64,000 bases of DNA from Gyrodactylus bullatarudis (lineage: Eukaryota; Platyhelminthes; Monogenea; Gyrodactylidea; Gyrodactylidae): the NCBI GenBank assembly GCA_012064415.1, contig SSNU01000063.1, positions 717,977 to 781,976 of the forward strand, written 5' to 3'. Below the pieces are notes generated by a model. It was not told the DNA's origin and did not search any database. It saw only the letters and a list, made by a program, of their open reading frames with translations. Of the stretch, positions 1-10,507 are shown piece by piece (the first letter of the stretch is position 1; each line of letters begins with the position of its first letter). The translations under genes and the position numbers were made by a program.

Positions 1-34
1 AAGTAAAGGGAAAAATATCTCAATTTTTTTCTAG

Positions 35-3000
35 CCTATCTCGAAGGTATCATGATGTCGGCCCTGTTGAATGATAAAGTTGACTTTGTAAGATTGCTCT
101 TGCAAAATGGAGTCGTTATGAGGCAATTCTTAACTTTTGAGCGACTTCATATTCTTTATAACGAATCACATCGAGCATCTGGCTTGTATCGGCTCTTGGT
201 CTTTTTTGGCCTCGACCCGGGAAGAAAGATTTCAAAGAATTGTGAAATAAAAAATGAAATAGAAATTGACCCTTCTTCAGAGACTGAAAAGTCAAATGAT
301 GAACCAGAAGTACAGTTCAGCCCTGTAAATTATTCGAGTCCCAGTGACCTGGCTTTATCAATCGCCAATCAAATTTCATTTGAAGACCTGATTAAGAGAC
401 CCTGTCAAAAAGTATTTTTATCAACAATAAAAACTCTAATCAGAAGAATGGTTGGCCGATTCTCAAACCGGATTTACGACTTGGATACAAGGGTTTGTTA
501 AATTCATAACCAATTGAAACTTTCTTCAGGATCTCTATACAAAATCAAAGAAACTGAAAGCTGTCCGAATGCAGACTTTTGGATGTCCATTTCAGGAACT
601 TTTCCTCTGGGCAGTCTTGCATCAGAGACAGGCAATGGCGAAATTCTTTTGGGAACGATGTGAAGATGCCATCACTTTGGCCTTGGTTGCTTGTAATTTG
701 TACAAGAGTGCTGCGAAAGCATTGCCTGGCTATGACACTGAAACAGTGTCCCTCTATGAGTCATACATGGAAGATTTTGAAGATTTAGCTGTGCAGGTTC
801 TTGAGGAATGCAATGATATTGAACCAGACACGACCTCTTTTCTAATAGAAAGACGTATTCATCTATGGGGTCAGTACAACTGTCTTGAATTGGCTGCCAA
901 ATGTAATGCAAGAAGGTTTGTCAGCAGTATTGCCTGTCAAAATTCCTTGGATTTTACCTGGTGTAATGGAATTCAGACTACACCTTTCACTATAGCCATT
1001 GGGTTAATATTTCCATTATTAGTCCTCTCTCCAAGGCTCTACTCAATAAAAGAATCTCCAAATTTAACTGAAGATCTACACGGAGAGAATCTCCTACACG
1101 AGGGTCAGAATATGGAGAAGGAACCAAAGAAGGCATCCTTCACGTCGCAGGTTATGGAAAAGGTTGGCTTGAAAAAGACTGATCAGTCACTGAGGAAAAT
1201 TCAATTCTTTTACACCTGTCCGAAAACAAAGTTTTTTCTGAATGCTGTAAGATTAAGAGTTTATTAATTCTTTTCCAGTTTACATATGTCCTCTTTTTGA
1301 TTTTCTTCTCGTACACAATCATGTTTGCCTTGCTGCCCGATCAATTTACACCGTTTGAAATGATTTTAATGATTTACATTGGGTCCATGATTGTAGATGA
1401 GATTAGAGAAGTTTGTCTCACCTCTGGCGATACATTCCTAGGACAATTACGAATCTGGTGGCTGAATTCACCCTGGAATCGATTTGATGTTCTAATCGTT
1501 CTCATAAGTCTTCTCTCCTGTCTACTTAGACTTGGTAAAGAGGAATATTTTGTCATTGCCAAGACATCGTATGCTGTTACATGTAAGGACAATAAATCTA
1601 ATTGAATAATTTCTCTAGGTATTTTCTTCTACATGAGATTGTTCCGTTTGTATGCTGTGAATCAAAATCTCGGTCCAAAGTTGGTCATGATCGAGAGAAT
1701 GATGAGAGAACTGATGATATTTGTCTTCATTCTAAGCGTCGTCTTGGTCAGTTATGGTGTTGCCTTTCAAGCAGTTATGTATCCTTATAAGAAGAAATTC
1801 GATTGGATTACTGTGAGAAACGTTTTCTATTATCCTTACTGGAGTCTCTACGGGGAGATGAACATTGAAGAAGCAATGGGCAAGTTAAATACTAATCCTA
1901 GTTGACATAAAGATGAGAATTCACAATTTAATTACAAAAGAAACTCAATCTGGTCAAAATTAGGCCATATTTGAATTTCCACTTTTTCAATAGTTATTTA
2001 TTTCAGAGCATTGAAACGATCAAATTCGGCAAATTCCTGTAAAAATTATTTATTATAAATTTACAGAAATCATTAATTGAAAACCGAAGGCTTAATATTT
2101 TTGATAATTTGTTTACATATTTCTAGATGATTCAAATCTTTGGAATCTAAAAAATCCTTTTGGGTATCTTTAGAGATCGATTTATATCTCAAAATATGGT
2201 ACCTATCCAATAGTGATTAAATTTCAATCATTTTTAAGAGATTCAATAAGGTCTCCTGGCAATAACCTCTGTACTTGATTGCTTGGAACGACAGATTTTG
2301 TTTATAAATTCAACTTTTTTTCGCTTACCAACAATCCTGTTGCATTAGAATAGAAAATATCAAATGTCAATTTACTCAATAAAATAACACCATGAAGAAC
2401 GATACTTTCTTTAGAAATGCCTGTAAAATTTCTATATATTAAAATCATTTGAAATTCATTTTAAATTCCGAAATTTTCATGGGACTCCGAAAATAATTTT
2501 GTTCCTGTCTGTCTGAAGGAAAATAGTCAATTCTCATCTTCATGTCAACTGGGTTTATTACAAAGATTTTAGACACACTTTCTCACTACATTATTGATAT
2601 ACAATTTCTTTTCCACAGCTGAAGACCCTGACTGTAACACAGGGGATGGGGACGAATGCCCTCGTTTCAATTTTTTCGGGCCTCTACTTATGGCACTGTA
2701 CCTTTTGATCGGTTTCATTCTTTTGATCAACTTACTCATAGCCATTTTTAGTAATGTATTTCAGCAGGTTGAAGATAACTCTATTGAAATTTGGAAATTC
2801 AACATGTTCTCACTAGTGGAGGAGTACCAGTTGAAGCCGTTGTTGCCTCTGCCCTTTTCAGTGATTCAGGCATTCTTTGAATTGGGAATATTCCTAAGTG
2901 GATATTGCCAACGTAAAAAGAGAATAGAAGCCGGTAATTTCCCAAATTCATCGAGCTTACGTGTAATAGCATGTGTTTCCTATGTTTCTTTGCATGTTCT

Positions 3001-5909
3001 ATCCTAATTTTATGTATCCCAAGCCTCCTATTTTGTGTGCTTTGTGTTGTTCTGTTTGATTCTCCATTTTTGGTCATACTTCTTTTGTTAGAAAGTTTTA
3101 TTTTATCAAGTACTCCCAGCATACGACGAGGAGAGAAGAAATAGCAAACTTGATCTAGAACATGTCAAAGATTCCCTGGAAAAGTTATTCTACGATGATC
3201 TTGATGAGTCCGAAGATATCGATGATAATATCGATAAGGTTCTTGAGATGGAACAGTCAAAGGTTACCAATCGAGAACTTCATACGGGTGTAGCACTTCA
3301 AATTTCTGTTGTCCACTATTTAATGAAGAAGATTTCCCGGGAAGAGGCCGAGTCTATGGATAATGTCATCAAAGAGACAAATCAAATGTGAGACTCTTGA
3401 ATTTCTCTTTTATCAGAACACAAAAAGCACAGAGGCCTAATCATTATAGAATAATTATTATCCATCAATCTAATCTGGTACGATTTTGATTTGCAATTTG
3501 AAAATTAATTCCTAAATTCATATTCAATATTCTATTATGGGTAGAATTCAAAGATTAAACAAAAGCGAATTGATATAAAGGTTGGGAATCAATGAATTTT
3601 ACAAAAAATCCTCAATTTTTTCATCAAAAATTGATATTTGTCAAAGATATTTTGGAATCAATTCAAGAATTATTTATATAATAATTTTCAAGAAAAGTGA
3701 CCGTATTTTTGAATTGACGCCAAATACCCATTTTTCGAACTTTAAATTAAAAAATTTAAAGATTAATTGCATTTCTTTATCACTTGACAATAAATGAAAA
3801 TTCGATACTTCAAAATCCGGTAGATCTGTCGAGAATTTAATGGCGATTCAAATTCTGATCCTGAAAAATTTCTTCTGACCACCTTGAAATCATTAAAGAT
3901 GTTTTACTCAAAGTTAAAACAATGGGAATATGGCGTCAAATCGAAATTTGAAAAATTATCAAATTTTTTTCTTGACATGGTAAAAGTAGGAGAATGAGTC
4001 TGGAGTTCTAAAAATCTTTATTATATTCAAATTCTCGAGGAAAAGATTGAGGATTTTTGTAAGAAAAATAGATTACTAATTTCATATCGATTAGGTTTTC
4101 TCAATGATTAATAGAGATGTAACGAATTTTGACCTATTTTTAAATCAAAGTTTTCCGTGATAATAATGACGTGTGAGATCTAAAATAACTGAAAATTCGT
4201 TTGTAATCCCATGCATAGTCATGCATTGTCCATTTTCTCTAAATTCTCTTGTAGGTATAGTGGAATAAAAAATTTTTACAGAAATGATCCTAACATGATT
4301 CTACTACTATTTTCATTGAAAAACCCCTTGAAGCTTAATCAGCATAAAAAGATATTCGAAATTTCAGTGAAAACGTAGTAAAAATTCATTGAAAATCTAG
4401 CGGCAATTTTAAAAAAGTCTGACCTTTAAACTTGAATTTTGATACTTGATCTTATATAGAATAATATTAAGAATTTATAGTACAGTATGGATCATCATTC
4501 GAGTAGGTGTTTAAAATAGATTGAAAAATGATGACTTAATGATAACTTGGGTTCTTACACCAGAGTTAAGGGGTGGTGTGGAGTTGGTTTTTGAAATCAT
4601 TGTGCAGCTTCAAAAGCTTCAAAATGAATGATTAATAAAAAGAAATAATTCAACCGCATGAATGGATTATCCTCTACATCTTTCATTTGTAATACACACT
4701 AATATAATACTAACAATTATCCAACCAAACTAACAAAAGGTCTACGTGACTTTGCCATGGAAATGAATCCGCTCCTATTGGTTCCAGAGGTGCCACTCTT
4801 GAATCAAAAGACCTTGCCGAAAAATCCAAAGCCCTCTGGGGCCGTGACAAATCCAACAAATCCAAGGGGTCTGCATGCGCAGTCTTCAATTGACGAAGGT
4901 CAATTATCTGATTACTCCATGAAAGACGAAGACTCTGACTTTAATCCAGCAGACCATATGGGCGAGTTAGCTTTGGAAGCGTTTCAAGAAGATATAACCG
5001 ACATACTTGAGGATAACGATCAAGAACGACAGTTGAGACGCTTCGAAGTAAACTGCCTCAAGAGTCTTTTGCTGAGGAAAAAGGAGGAAAACCAAAAGAC
5101 AACGAATGCAAGAATTGCTCGAATCAATATTAGGTTAATACACTTGAACTATTTTGCCTTTAAATTAGATTAATTTGAGACAATTTCAATTTAAATCTAG
5201 CGGGGATAATAAAAATGTGTTTTTTCTATTTCCTAGAGCTGAAGAGTTATCTAATCAAATGACAAGCTTGGTGGAGAATCTTGACATTGACAAAAGGATA
5301 CAGAGTGAGTCTAAAAATTCCCACCTTGTAACAGAAACAATAATTATACAAAATTTTCTCTACAGAATCAATAAATGCAGTGTTACAGGAAAAGTTTTCA
5401 TACGAAAAAGGGCCAAATGATAAAGTTATTGTAAGTTTTTTCTCGTAATCCCCATGTAATATCTGAAATCCTATCTGAAATTACAGGAAAAAATGAAAGA
5501 AAGTTCTGATATTATTCTCAAAAAAGTGAGTGTTGCCGAATTTGATTTCATGTTACTTGTTTTTGTTCATCGATCTGATAATGTAGTAGAAAATAAATTC
5601 AACTTGCATTCGAAAGGTCAAGCGTGTCTTTTACCAAGTGATTAATACTTTTTATCTATTCAGCTTGAAAGTATCGATTTGGTCTCAGGAAAAGCCAACA
5701 CTGGAGAGTCATCTAGAGACAATCCAATAAACGAAAAGAGTCAGGCCAAGTCAATCACGAAGAATTACCCAGAAAAGACTCATGTACATATTCACGAGCG
5801 TCTCGGAGATTTGGAGGATTTGACCAATAAAATGATGAATCGAATCGATCAACTTTTTCAAGTTTTGAACAATACCAGACAAGAGAACGTGAAACAGATT
5901 GAAAACTAG
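35..5909 (+). CDS. TRPM-family cation channel, 5' end outside window
   Basis: Transient receptor potential melastatin channel subunit: a tetrameric plasma-membrane cation channel. Exons: 35-492, 530-1246, 1279-1582, 1619-1879, 2619-2933, 3120-3387, 4740-5133, 5237-5304, 5366-5430, 5487-5525, 5664-5909 (stop TAG). The first exon carries the melastatin-homology signature ending in VDFVRLLLQNGV. Transmembrane segments follow from about 970. The pore region shows YYPYWSLYGEM, close to the TRPM filter YW-x-x-YGE, then S6 with LLINLLIAIFSNVFQQ and a TRP helix beginning IEIWKFNMFSLVEEY. The tail has heptad-like segments ending in HERLGDLEDLTNKMMNRIDQ, the usual TRPM assembly coiled coil. Introns are as short as 32-37 bp. 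Two points are unsettled: the 1880 junction fits a GC-AG intron (GCAAGT) better than a GT site at 1901, and 3387 to 4740 does not join in phase, so a small exon is missing or the tail is spliced differently. No chanzyme domain is visible. Family call is firm; subtype is not. Confidence 0.9.
3563..4097. repeat. Foldback (inverted-repeat) element, old copy, inside TRPM intron
   Basis: The left end (GATATAAAGGTTGGGAATCAA...) is mirrored by the right end (...ACTAATTTCATATCGATTAGG) as an imperfect long inverted repeat, with AATCCTCAATYTTTTC shared near both tips. No coding capacity. The same family recurs at 47105-47528 and 61817-62568; this copy is the most diverged. It occupies the TRPM intron whose flanking exons do not join in phase. 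Confidence 0.7.
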
Positions 5910-6041
5910 TTTACTATGATTCTTGTGATACCTAGTTGAACCTAATAATTCAGTTTATTTTTGCTTTTACTGTATTTAAAAATTAAATTGTGATCATTTT
6001 TCTTGTCATTTTTATATTTTTAATTCAAAATTTTCTATCTA

Positions 6042-6134
6042 ATGGAGGAGAACCTTGAATTTCTTTCAGATTGCCAAAATTATTTTCCATCCGAACGTCA
6101 ACAGTTGAAGACAAGCCGGACGCCTTGTTCTAAG
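6042..6134. other. Candidate coding exon, strand unresolved
   Basis: A GC-richer patch open on both strands. On plus it starts with ATG (MEENLEFLSDCQNYF...) and ends exactly at a good donor AAG|GTAAAT after 31 codons, but no downstream exon was found. On minus an acceptor CCTTAG is followed by an open frame (NKASGLSSTVDVRMEN...) to a TGA, which could be an alternative last exon of the neighbouring minus-strand micro-exon gene. The TRPM 3' UTR must also lie near here. I cannot decide between these; no family is recognised. Confidence 0.3.
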
Positions 6135-6269
6135 GTAAATATCAATTTAAGAATTTTGAACTTTATTAGATTGAATTAAATTTTATTATTAATAATAAGG
6201 AATAGTGGTTAAGTTTTATTTGTTCTAATCGTCTCCCATTGTCAGGGGGAGGGGGACACATTTCCCATT

Positions 6270-8151
6270 TCAATTCTGAGTGTACCCTCTCCTGATGAGC
6301 TTGTATTCATCATCACTATAGACTGATGCTGAGTCTGGCTTTTCATTGTCACTCTCTATTTGATCAAAGAGTAAATAAGAATGTACTTTTAACATAATAC
6401 TGTAATAGAATATTTTGAGTTATATTGTTTATCGTTTATGTACAAAGCTCACCATTCACTATGACAACTCTTTTCCTATACTCTACAAAAATAAAAGATA
6501 CAAGATACATAAGGTATTTCACTATATGTATGAGCTTTCTGAGTTACATACATCCAGACAGAAACTCACTCTTTTTACCAAGACTTTCCTTATTATCTAA
6601 AAATATTGATTTGATGAAAATTTGCCATTGGATCTTAAAAGATTATTTATTGTTTTTATCTATTATTTGAATGCCTTGAAATAATCCAAATTTAGAGCTG
6701 CTTTATTTCAGCCCTGGCCTTTAATGAAATTTGTACTTTTTTATCTTTCAAACTAAACTATTTGAAGCTCGAAAAAACGTATACTTGATTCACTTGATGG
6801 GTAGCTTATAAGCAGACCTGCATAAAACTTTTTTTCAAGTGCTATGTTCTTATGAAAATGCCCCTTGTCTCTGATATACACTGATGGTTTTAAACTCTCA
6901 AAGACCTCTCTGATCCTCACAGTGAAGCTTTAAAAATCACTATTTTCACCCTTAAAAACACGAGTTAAACGTAAAACTGAATGCACCAATGAATTTCTTG
7001 TATAATTTTGATGATTTTGTACATCTTTCGCGATATAGTGGCCAATGGGTTTCGCAACCGACTGTATCAATCTTAACATGATCTCGAGGTTAGAAGATGA
7101 CCTAAGATTCATATCAATTGAAGTTTTATGTTCTCCGTATTTTTGCAATTTAAAATATTAACTTTTATTATACCCTTTTGTAAGTGATCATTCTGGCCCT
7201 TTCTGATAATAATCTCTAAGCCCAAGTATAATACGATTACATTTGATCCAATATTTCCATAATTACTCACGAGAATATTCCTTTTCCACATGCTGACAAC
7301 ATGGCATTGGTTTACTTTGACAAGGCATCTGTGGCGGATCTAAAAGAAATGTTCAACATGATGAAACTCTTGAGTCGAGATACTTACAGAAAGATCTATC
7401 ACGAGGGGCTACAAATAAGGAGAGTACTTGATACTTGATATCCGAAAAAATTATTCAAATGGCTCAAAATTTTACTCACGCAGACACATTGGAGTCTCGG
7501 GAACATATTCTAGAGATAATCTAAGAGTGTTTTGTTCCTTTTTCAGAAAGAAGACGTCAAACTTACTGACTATCGAGGGTAAATGCTCCCGAGAATAATA
7601 TTCTTGAAATTAAAACAACTTTAGAATAAACACTTGTGCTCAAGTTTCCTTTAGTCTTACTGAAGCGAGAGGCAGCCAAGTCTTCAAAGGAAAATCAATT
7701 CGAATAACCAAGTTTCCTTCATTTTAAATTCAAGACTTTATCACTCACTATACGCCGGTGTGATTGGATAAGGTGACGGGTTATAGGAGACCGGAATATA
7801 TCCTTGAAAATAGCTTGGAAATTAATTTTAAATATACCAATATTTCTGCAGTGCTCACTTATTCCATTCTCCATGGAATGAGAGTCTGTAATTGAATCAA
7901 GATTTAAACAAAATCCCCTCAATTTGATTGCAGATCAATCAGGACTCACTTATCCTGTGAGCATGATTTATGGGAAAGTATTCTGTTTGTAATGTGTTAA
8001 TGGTTCACCCTTACAATTCATCAAGTTGCAATCTTTGGACTCACTCTGTCTACTCATGGACTGCCTTGGATGAAAGCAATCTGAATTGGAAACATTTAAT
8101 ACTCCGAAAATACCATCGTTTCAGGCAAAAAACTCACCATAATGAAAGCGT
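6270..8151 (-). CDS. Unrecognised micro-exon gene, Pro/Cys/Tyr-rich product, 5' end unresolved
   Basis: Fourteen short minus-strand exons join in one open frame: 8151-8138, 8080-8045, 7982-7950, 7885-7859, 7802-7749, 7681-7661, 7585-7567, 7520-7480, 7408-7388, 7339-7271, 7101-7078, 6596-6570, 6482-6453, 6355-6270 (TGA). Donors are mostly GTGAGT or GTAAGT. Nearly all internal exons are 21-69 bp, multiples of three and phase 1 at both ends; the 19- and 41-bp pair is symmetric together. Product pieces include YIPVSYNPSPYPITPAY, a cluster MPCQSKPMPCCQHVE, and a C-terminal SDDEYKLIRRGYTQN. It looks secreted or modular, but no signal peptide was found because the first coding exon is unresolved (candidates end at 8303 and 8273 but do not fit in phase). 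The 7101 exon could instead read through to TAA at 7073. Overlapping frames on the plus strand are probably shadows. No family recognised. Confidence 0.5.
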
Positions 8152-8539
8152 CTATGAAAAGATTAGAGGTGATTAAATATTTGAAAAGGTTGATGAATTT
8201 TTCAGGACCAACTCATTATTCATTTAGTCTGGTCGTCTCCGATGGCTTGATTCTTTTCTTTCCCGATGATACGTTGACCTTGTCAGCTGTAGAAAAACTT
8301 ACCGAATGTCACAACAAGAAAAAAGAATTTGAGAAAAGAAATTTACTCTTTATTTTTTTCTTCTACTCTCTAGCTCTATTTCTTATCAAATGTTTACAAA
8401 ATTCTAGGTATTTTCAAATAGAAATGTCTTTGAATTGTTACATAATACAAATCAAATAAATAATATAAATAATTATATAATTAGTACCACTGGTTTGCTA
8501 TATTATCCAAAGAAAATAAAGTTTTTTATTTGATAAAAA

Positions 8540-8704
8540 ATGATCCGAGGAATTTGCTATATCATAAGCATTTTATTGTTGTGTAATAATGCAAATGCCT
8601 TTTGCTCAACAGCCTTTGTCCAGTGTGTCGGGAATAATGAGTGTTGTTCAAGAGAATGCATGAACTCAAAATGTTCACAATACGGCCCTCCAAGGTATAA
8701 CTGA
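8540..8704 (+). CDS. Small secreted cystine-knot-like peptide
   Basis: Single-exon 54-residue ORF with ATG after a run of A. Residues 1-20 form a typical signal peptide (hydrophobic IISILLL, likely cleavage after ANA). The rest has six cysteines spaced C-x6-C-x5-CC-x3-C-x4-C, the spacing of inhibitor-cystine-knot (knottin) peptides, which include protease inhibitors, antimicrobial and ion-channel-acting peptides. AATAAA signals follow at 8750 and 8758. A good donor (CCAAG|GTATAA) precedes the stop, so a further exon is possible, though none was found in phase. Both minus frames across it are also partly open, so strand rests on the signal peptide and cysteine pattern. It lies antisense between two minus-strand micro-exon genes. 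Activity cannot be told from sequence. Confidence 0.6.
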   Translation: MIRGICYIISILLLCNNANAFCSTAFVQCVGNNECCSRECMNSKCSQYGPPRYN

Positions 8705-8788
8705 GATATATCGAGGTCAAAGTTTTAGCTTCTCCCACTCAAGAAAGATAATAAACAAATAAACAGCAAGAAAAAGAATTTTATTTTC

Positions 8789-9704
8789 TCAGTGAATATT
8801 GAAAAGACATCGAGTTGAATGGCGAAGACGGCTGTTATTCCGATGCATTGAAGATGAAGGGTTCTGTGAGCCTAGGGAATAATTTTTTTGTTACAAATTC
8901 AAAAAGTACTTTCCTTATTCAATTTATTTGTAAGAACCGAATAGATTATCACAATTATTTTAGTGTAAAGTTATTAAGTTTTGATTCCTGAAAAAATAGT
9001 TGATAAACATGATCTAATAATCAACACTCACATAGTGATTGCAAAACATGAAAGGGATACAAAGACCCATGGCTATTGTTGCTATGATGATGGCAAAAAT
9101 TGTGTTTCTTGCCACTAATATTCGAATGACAGCACCTGTGAGATCCATGATCGAAATTTCCATGAATGTTAGGATAATAATGATGCTTTTGGTGTTGATG
9201 TTGACTCTGAAATGGGATCGGACTCGAGGGTATACCCGGACAATCAAGGTTTCTATGGAACTGTTGATCTAAATGAATTTTTATCAAAAAGTTTTAACTT
9301 CAAAAGAAAGGTGTGGAAAAAGGTGCTATAGTTTTCTTTTTCTAAACTCAGATAATCACGATTAGTTTAATGGTGTCAATTACACATTTTTCGAGACAAA
9401 ACTAACACATTCTCGGCAGGTCACTCGATGGACTGGGGCATTCGCATTGACAATGAAAACGACACATTGTCGGCATACCCATTGGCTCTGTACTCTCCTT
9501 CGTAGGATCAATGTTTCCAGCTAAGCATTGAAAGTAGAAAATAAATGTTCAAGGATAAATTTATCATTCAAAGAGTTTATCTTACGATTAGCTGACGAAT
9601 CTGAAGAGACAAAGAGAGTTGAATTATCCATGAAAATAATGAGATTGAAATTTTTATCAAGACTTACTCAGGTCAGGCTTACTAAAGGGGGAAAAAAGAT
9701 ACAT
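8789..9704 (-). CDS. Unrecognised Cys/His-rich protein with phase-1 exons
   Basis: Five minus-strand exons chain in frame to a 161-residue product: 9704-9668 (ATG), 9600-9586 (15-bp micro-exon), 9520-9407, 9268-9032, 8871-8789 (TGA). All four introns are phase 1, with donors GTAAGT, GTAAGA, GTTAGT and GTGAGT. The product starts MYLFSPFSKPDL, has a cysteine knot-like cluster MCRFHCQCECPSPSS, and a His-rich stretch with SQHQHQKHHYYPNIHG, HRCCHSN and NFCHHHSNN. Clustered His and Cys suggest metal binding (inference). No signal peptide follows this start, so the true 5' end may lie upstream. AATAAA overlaps the stop region. It shares strand and exon style with the 6270-8151 gene; a weak donor inside the last exon (before GTCTTT) could join them into one gene. 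Confidence 0.5.
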
Positions 9705-10378
9705 TTCAATGGGAATAAAATGTCAGAAAATGTTTGTAGATTTACTTGCAATCGCACGGCATTGTTAATCAAAAATCGGTTACGAGGTTGTAATGTGAAA
9801 AAGTCAAAACTAAAATTTACTAAATTGTCTTGAATCAAAATAGGACTGTGTTTACATTCCATTTGATGTTGATAATCTTTATTATAGCATTCTACTAAAT
9901 ACACACATCTAATTTAATATTTGTTTATATATCTACTAGTAAGTAGTTCCGTAAATATATTCAAATAAATAGTGTCAATATTTGATAAATTTTATCTCTC
10001 CAATATATATAACTTGAAATTCCATTGATAAAGCAGCTAAAGAATATCTATTTTAAAAGTAAAGAGCAAACAAGTAAGCTTCATATGATGTATTAGTATT
10101 TATAGTGCTAGGTTTATCATATGATGAAAAAGTTTCACAACTAAAAAAGAAGAATTGGTCAACGACTACTTTTCAGAATAATTATGCTACAAATGATTCT
10201 TGTCAAGCGTGTGAACTACAAAATAAGAGTGGAGCCTGGCAGTACAAAATGGGACCACCTTACTCACCCTGTCTGTGTCAGAATCACAATTAAATATTAT
10301 GTATTGTTTCTATACAACTACTACTATTTAGTAAAAATAAACTATTGGGTATATAAAATCTTGTTGTTCTCTTTTCTT
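9705..10378. other. Spacer with one weak exon candidate
   Basis: AT-rich spacer. On plus, 10112-10293 is open after an acceptor-like GCTAG and ends DSCQACELQNKSGAW...PCLCQNHN before TAA; cysteine-rich and relatively GC-rich, but no partner exon joins it. On minus the same patch has a strong GTGAGT donor at about 10271. A longer plus ORF at 9528-9833 overlaps the minus gene exons and is probably a shadow. Confidence 0.25.
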
Positions 10379-10420
10379 ATTGGCTACATTCAAATCAGCC
10401 AATCATATTCATTGACCAAT
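10379..10420. promoter_or_regulatory. CCAAT-box cluster upstream of the rhotekin-like gene
   Basis: Three CCAAT boxes in 42 bp: one inverted (ATTGG at 10379) and two direct (10399, 10416), typical NF-Y sites. TATATAAAA lies at 10350 and TTATATAA at 10490. Similar pairs sit upstream of the PRC1 and GalNAc-transferase genes, so this is probably the rhotekin promoter, or a shared one with the minus-strand gene. Confidence 0.45.
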
Positions 10421-10507
10421 CAGATTGCACCAACAACATGTCTTTATCCTCAAGTTTCTTTGATTAACATCACACATTAAATTTAACATTTATATAACTT
10501 GTACTTG

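Noticed and set aside
6930..7148. 72-codon minus ORF (SSSNLEIMLRLIQSV...)
   Set aside because: Protein-like, but its frame does not connect to the upstream exon; the 24-bp phase-1 exon 7078-7101 fits the chain better. Could still be an alternative exon.
7298..7437. Plus-strand ORF MALVYFDKASVADLKEM...
   Set aside because: No acceptor or neighbouring plus exon; minus strand carries two in-phase exons bounded by GTAAGT and GTGAGT here.
8142..8459. 105-codon plus ORF
   Set aside because: Spans minus splice sites and ends in AT-rich low-complexity translation; no homology recognised.
8550..8700. Open minus frames across the cystine-knot ORF
   Set aside because: No in-phase join to either flanking minus gene; plus frame has the signal peptide and cysteine spacing.
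9039..9272. Plus-strand Cys/Asp-rich frame (HGYCCYDDGKNCVSCH...) over 9.0-9.3 kb
   Set aside because: It is broken by in-frame TAA and TAG, while the minus strand gives an open, phase-consistent exon with strong splice sites.
9421..9506. Plus-strand exon reading GHSMDWGIRIDNENDTL after an AG acceptor
   Set aside because: Overlaps the better-supported minus exon 9407-9520; no in-phase plus partner.
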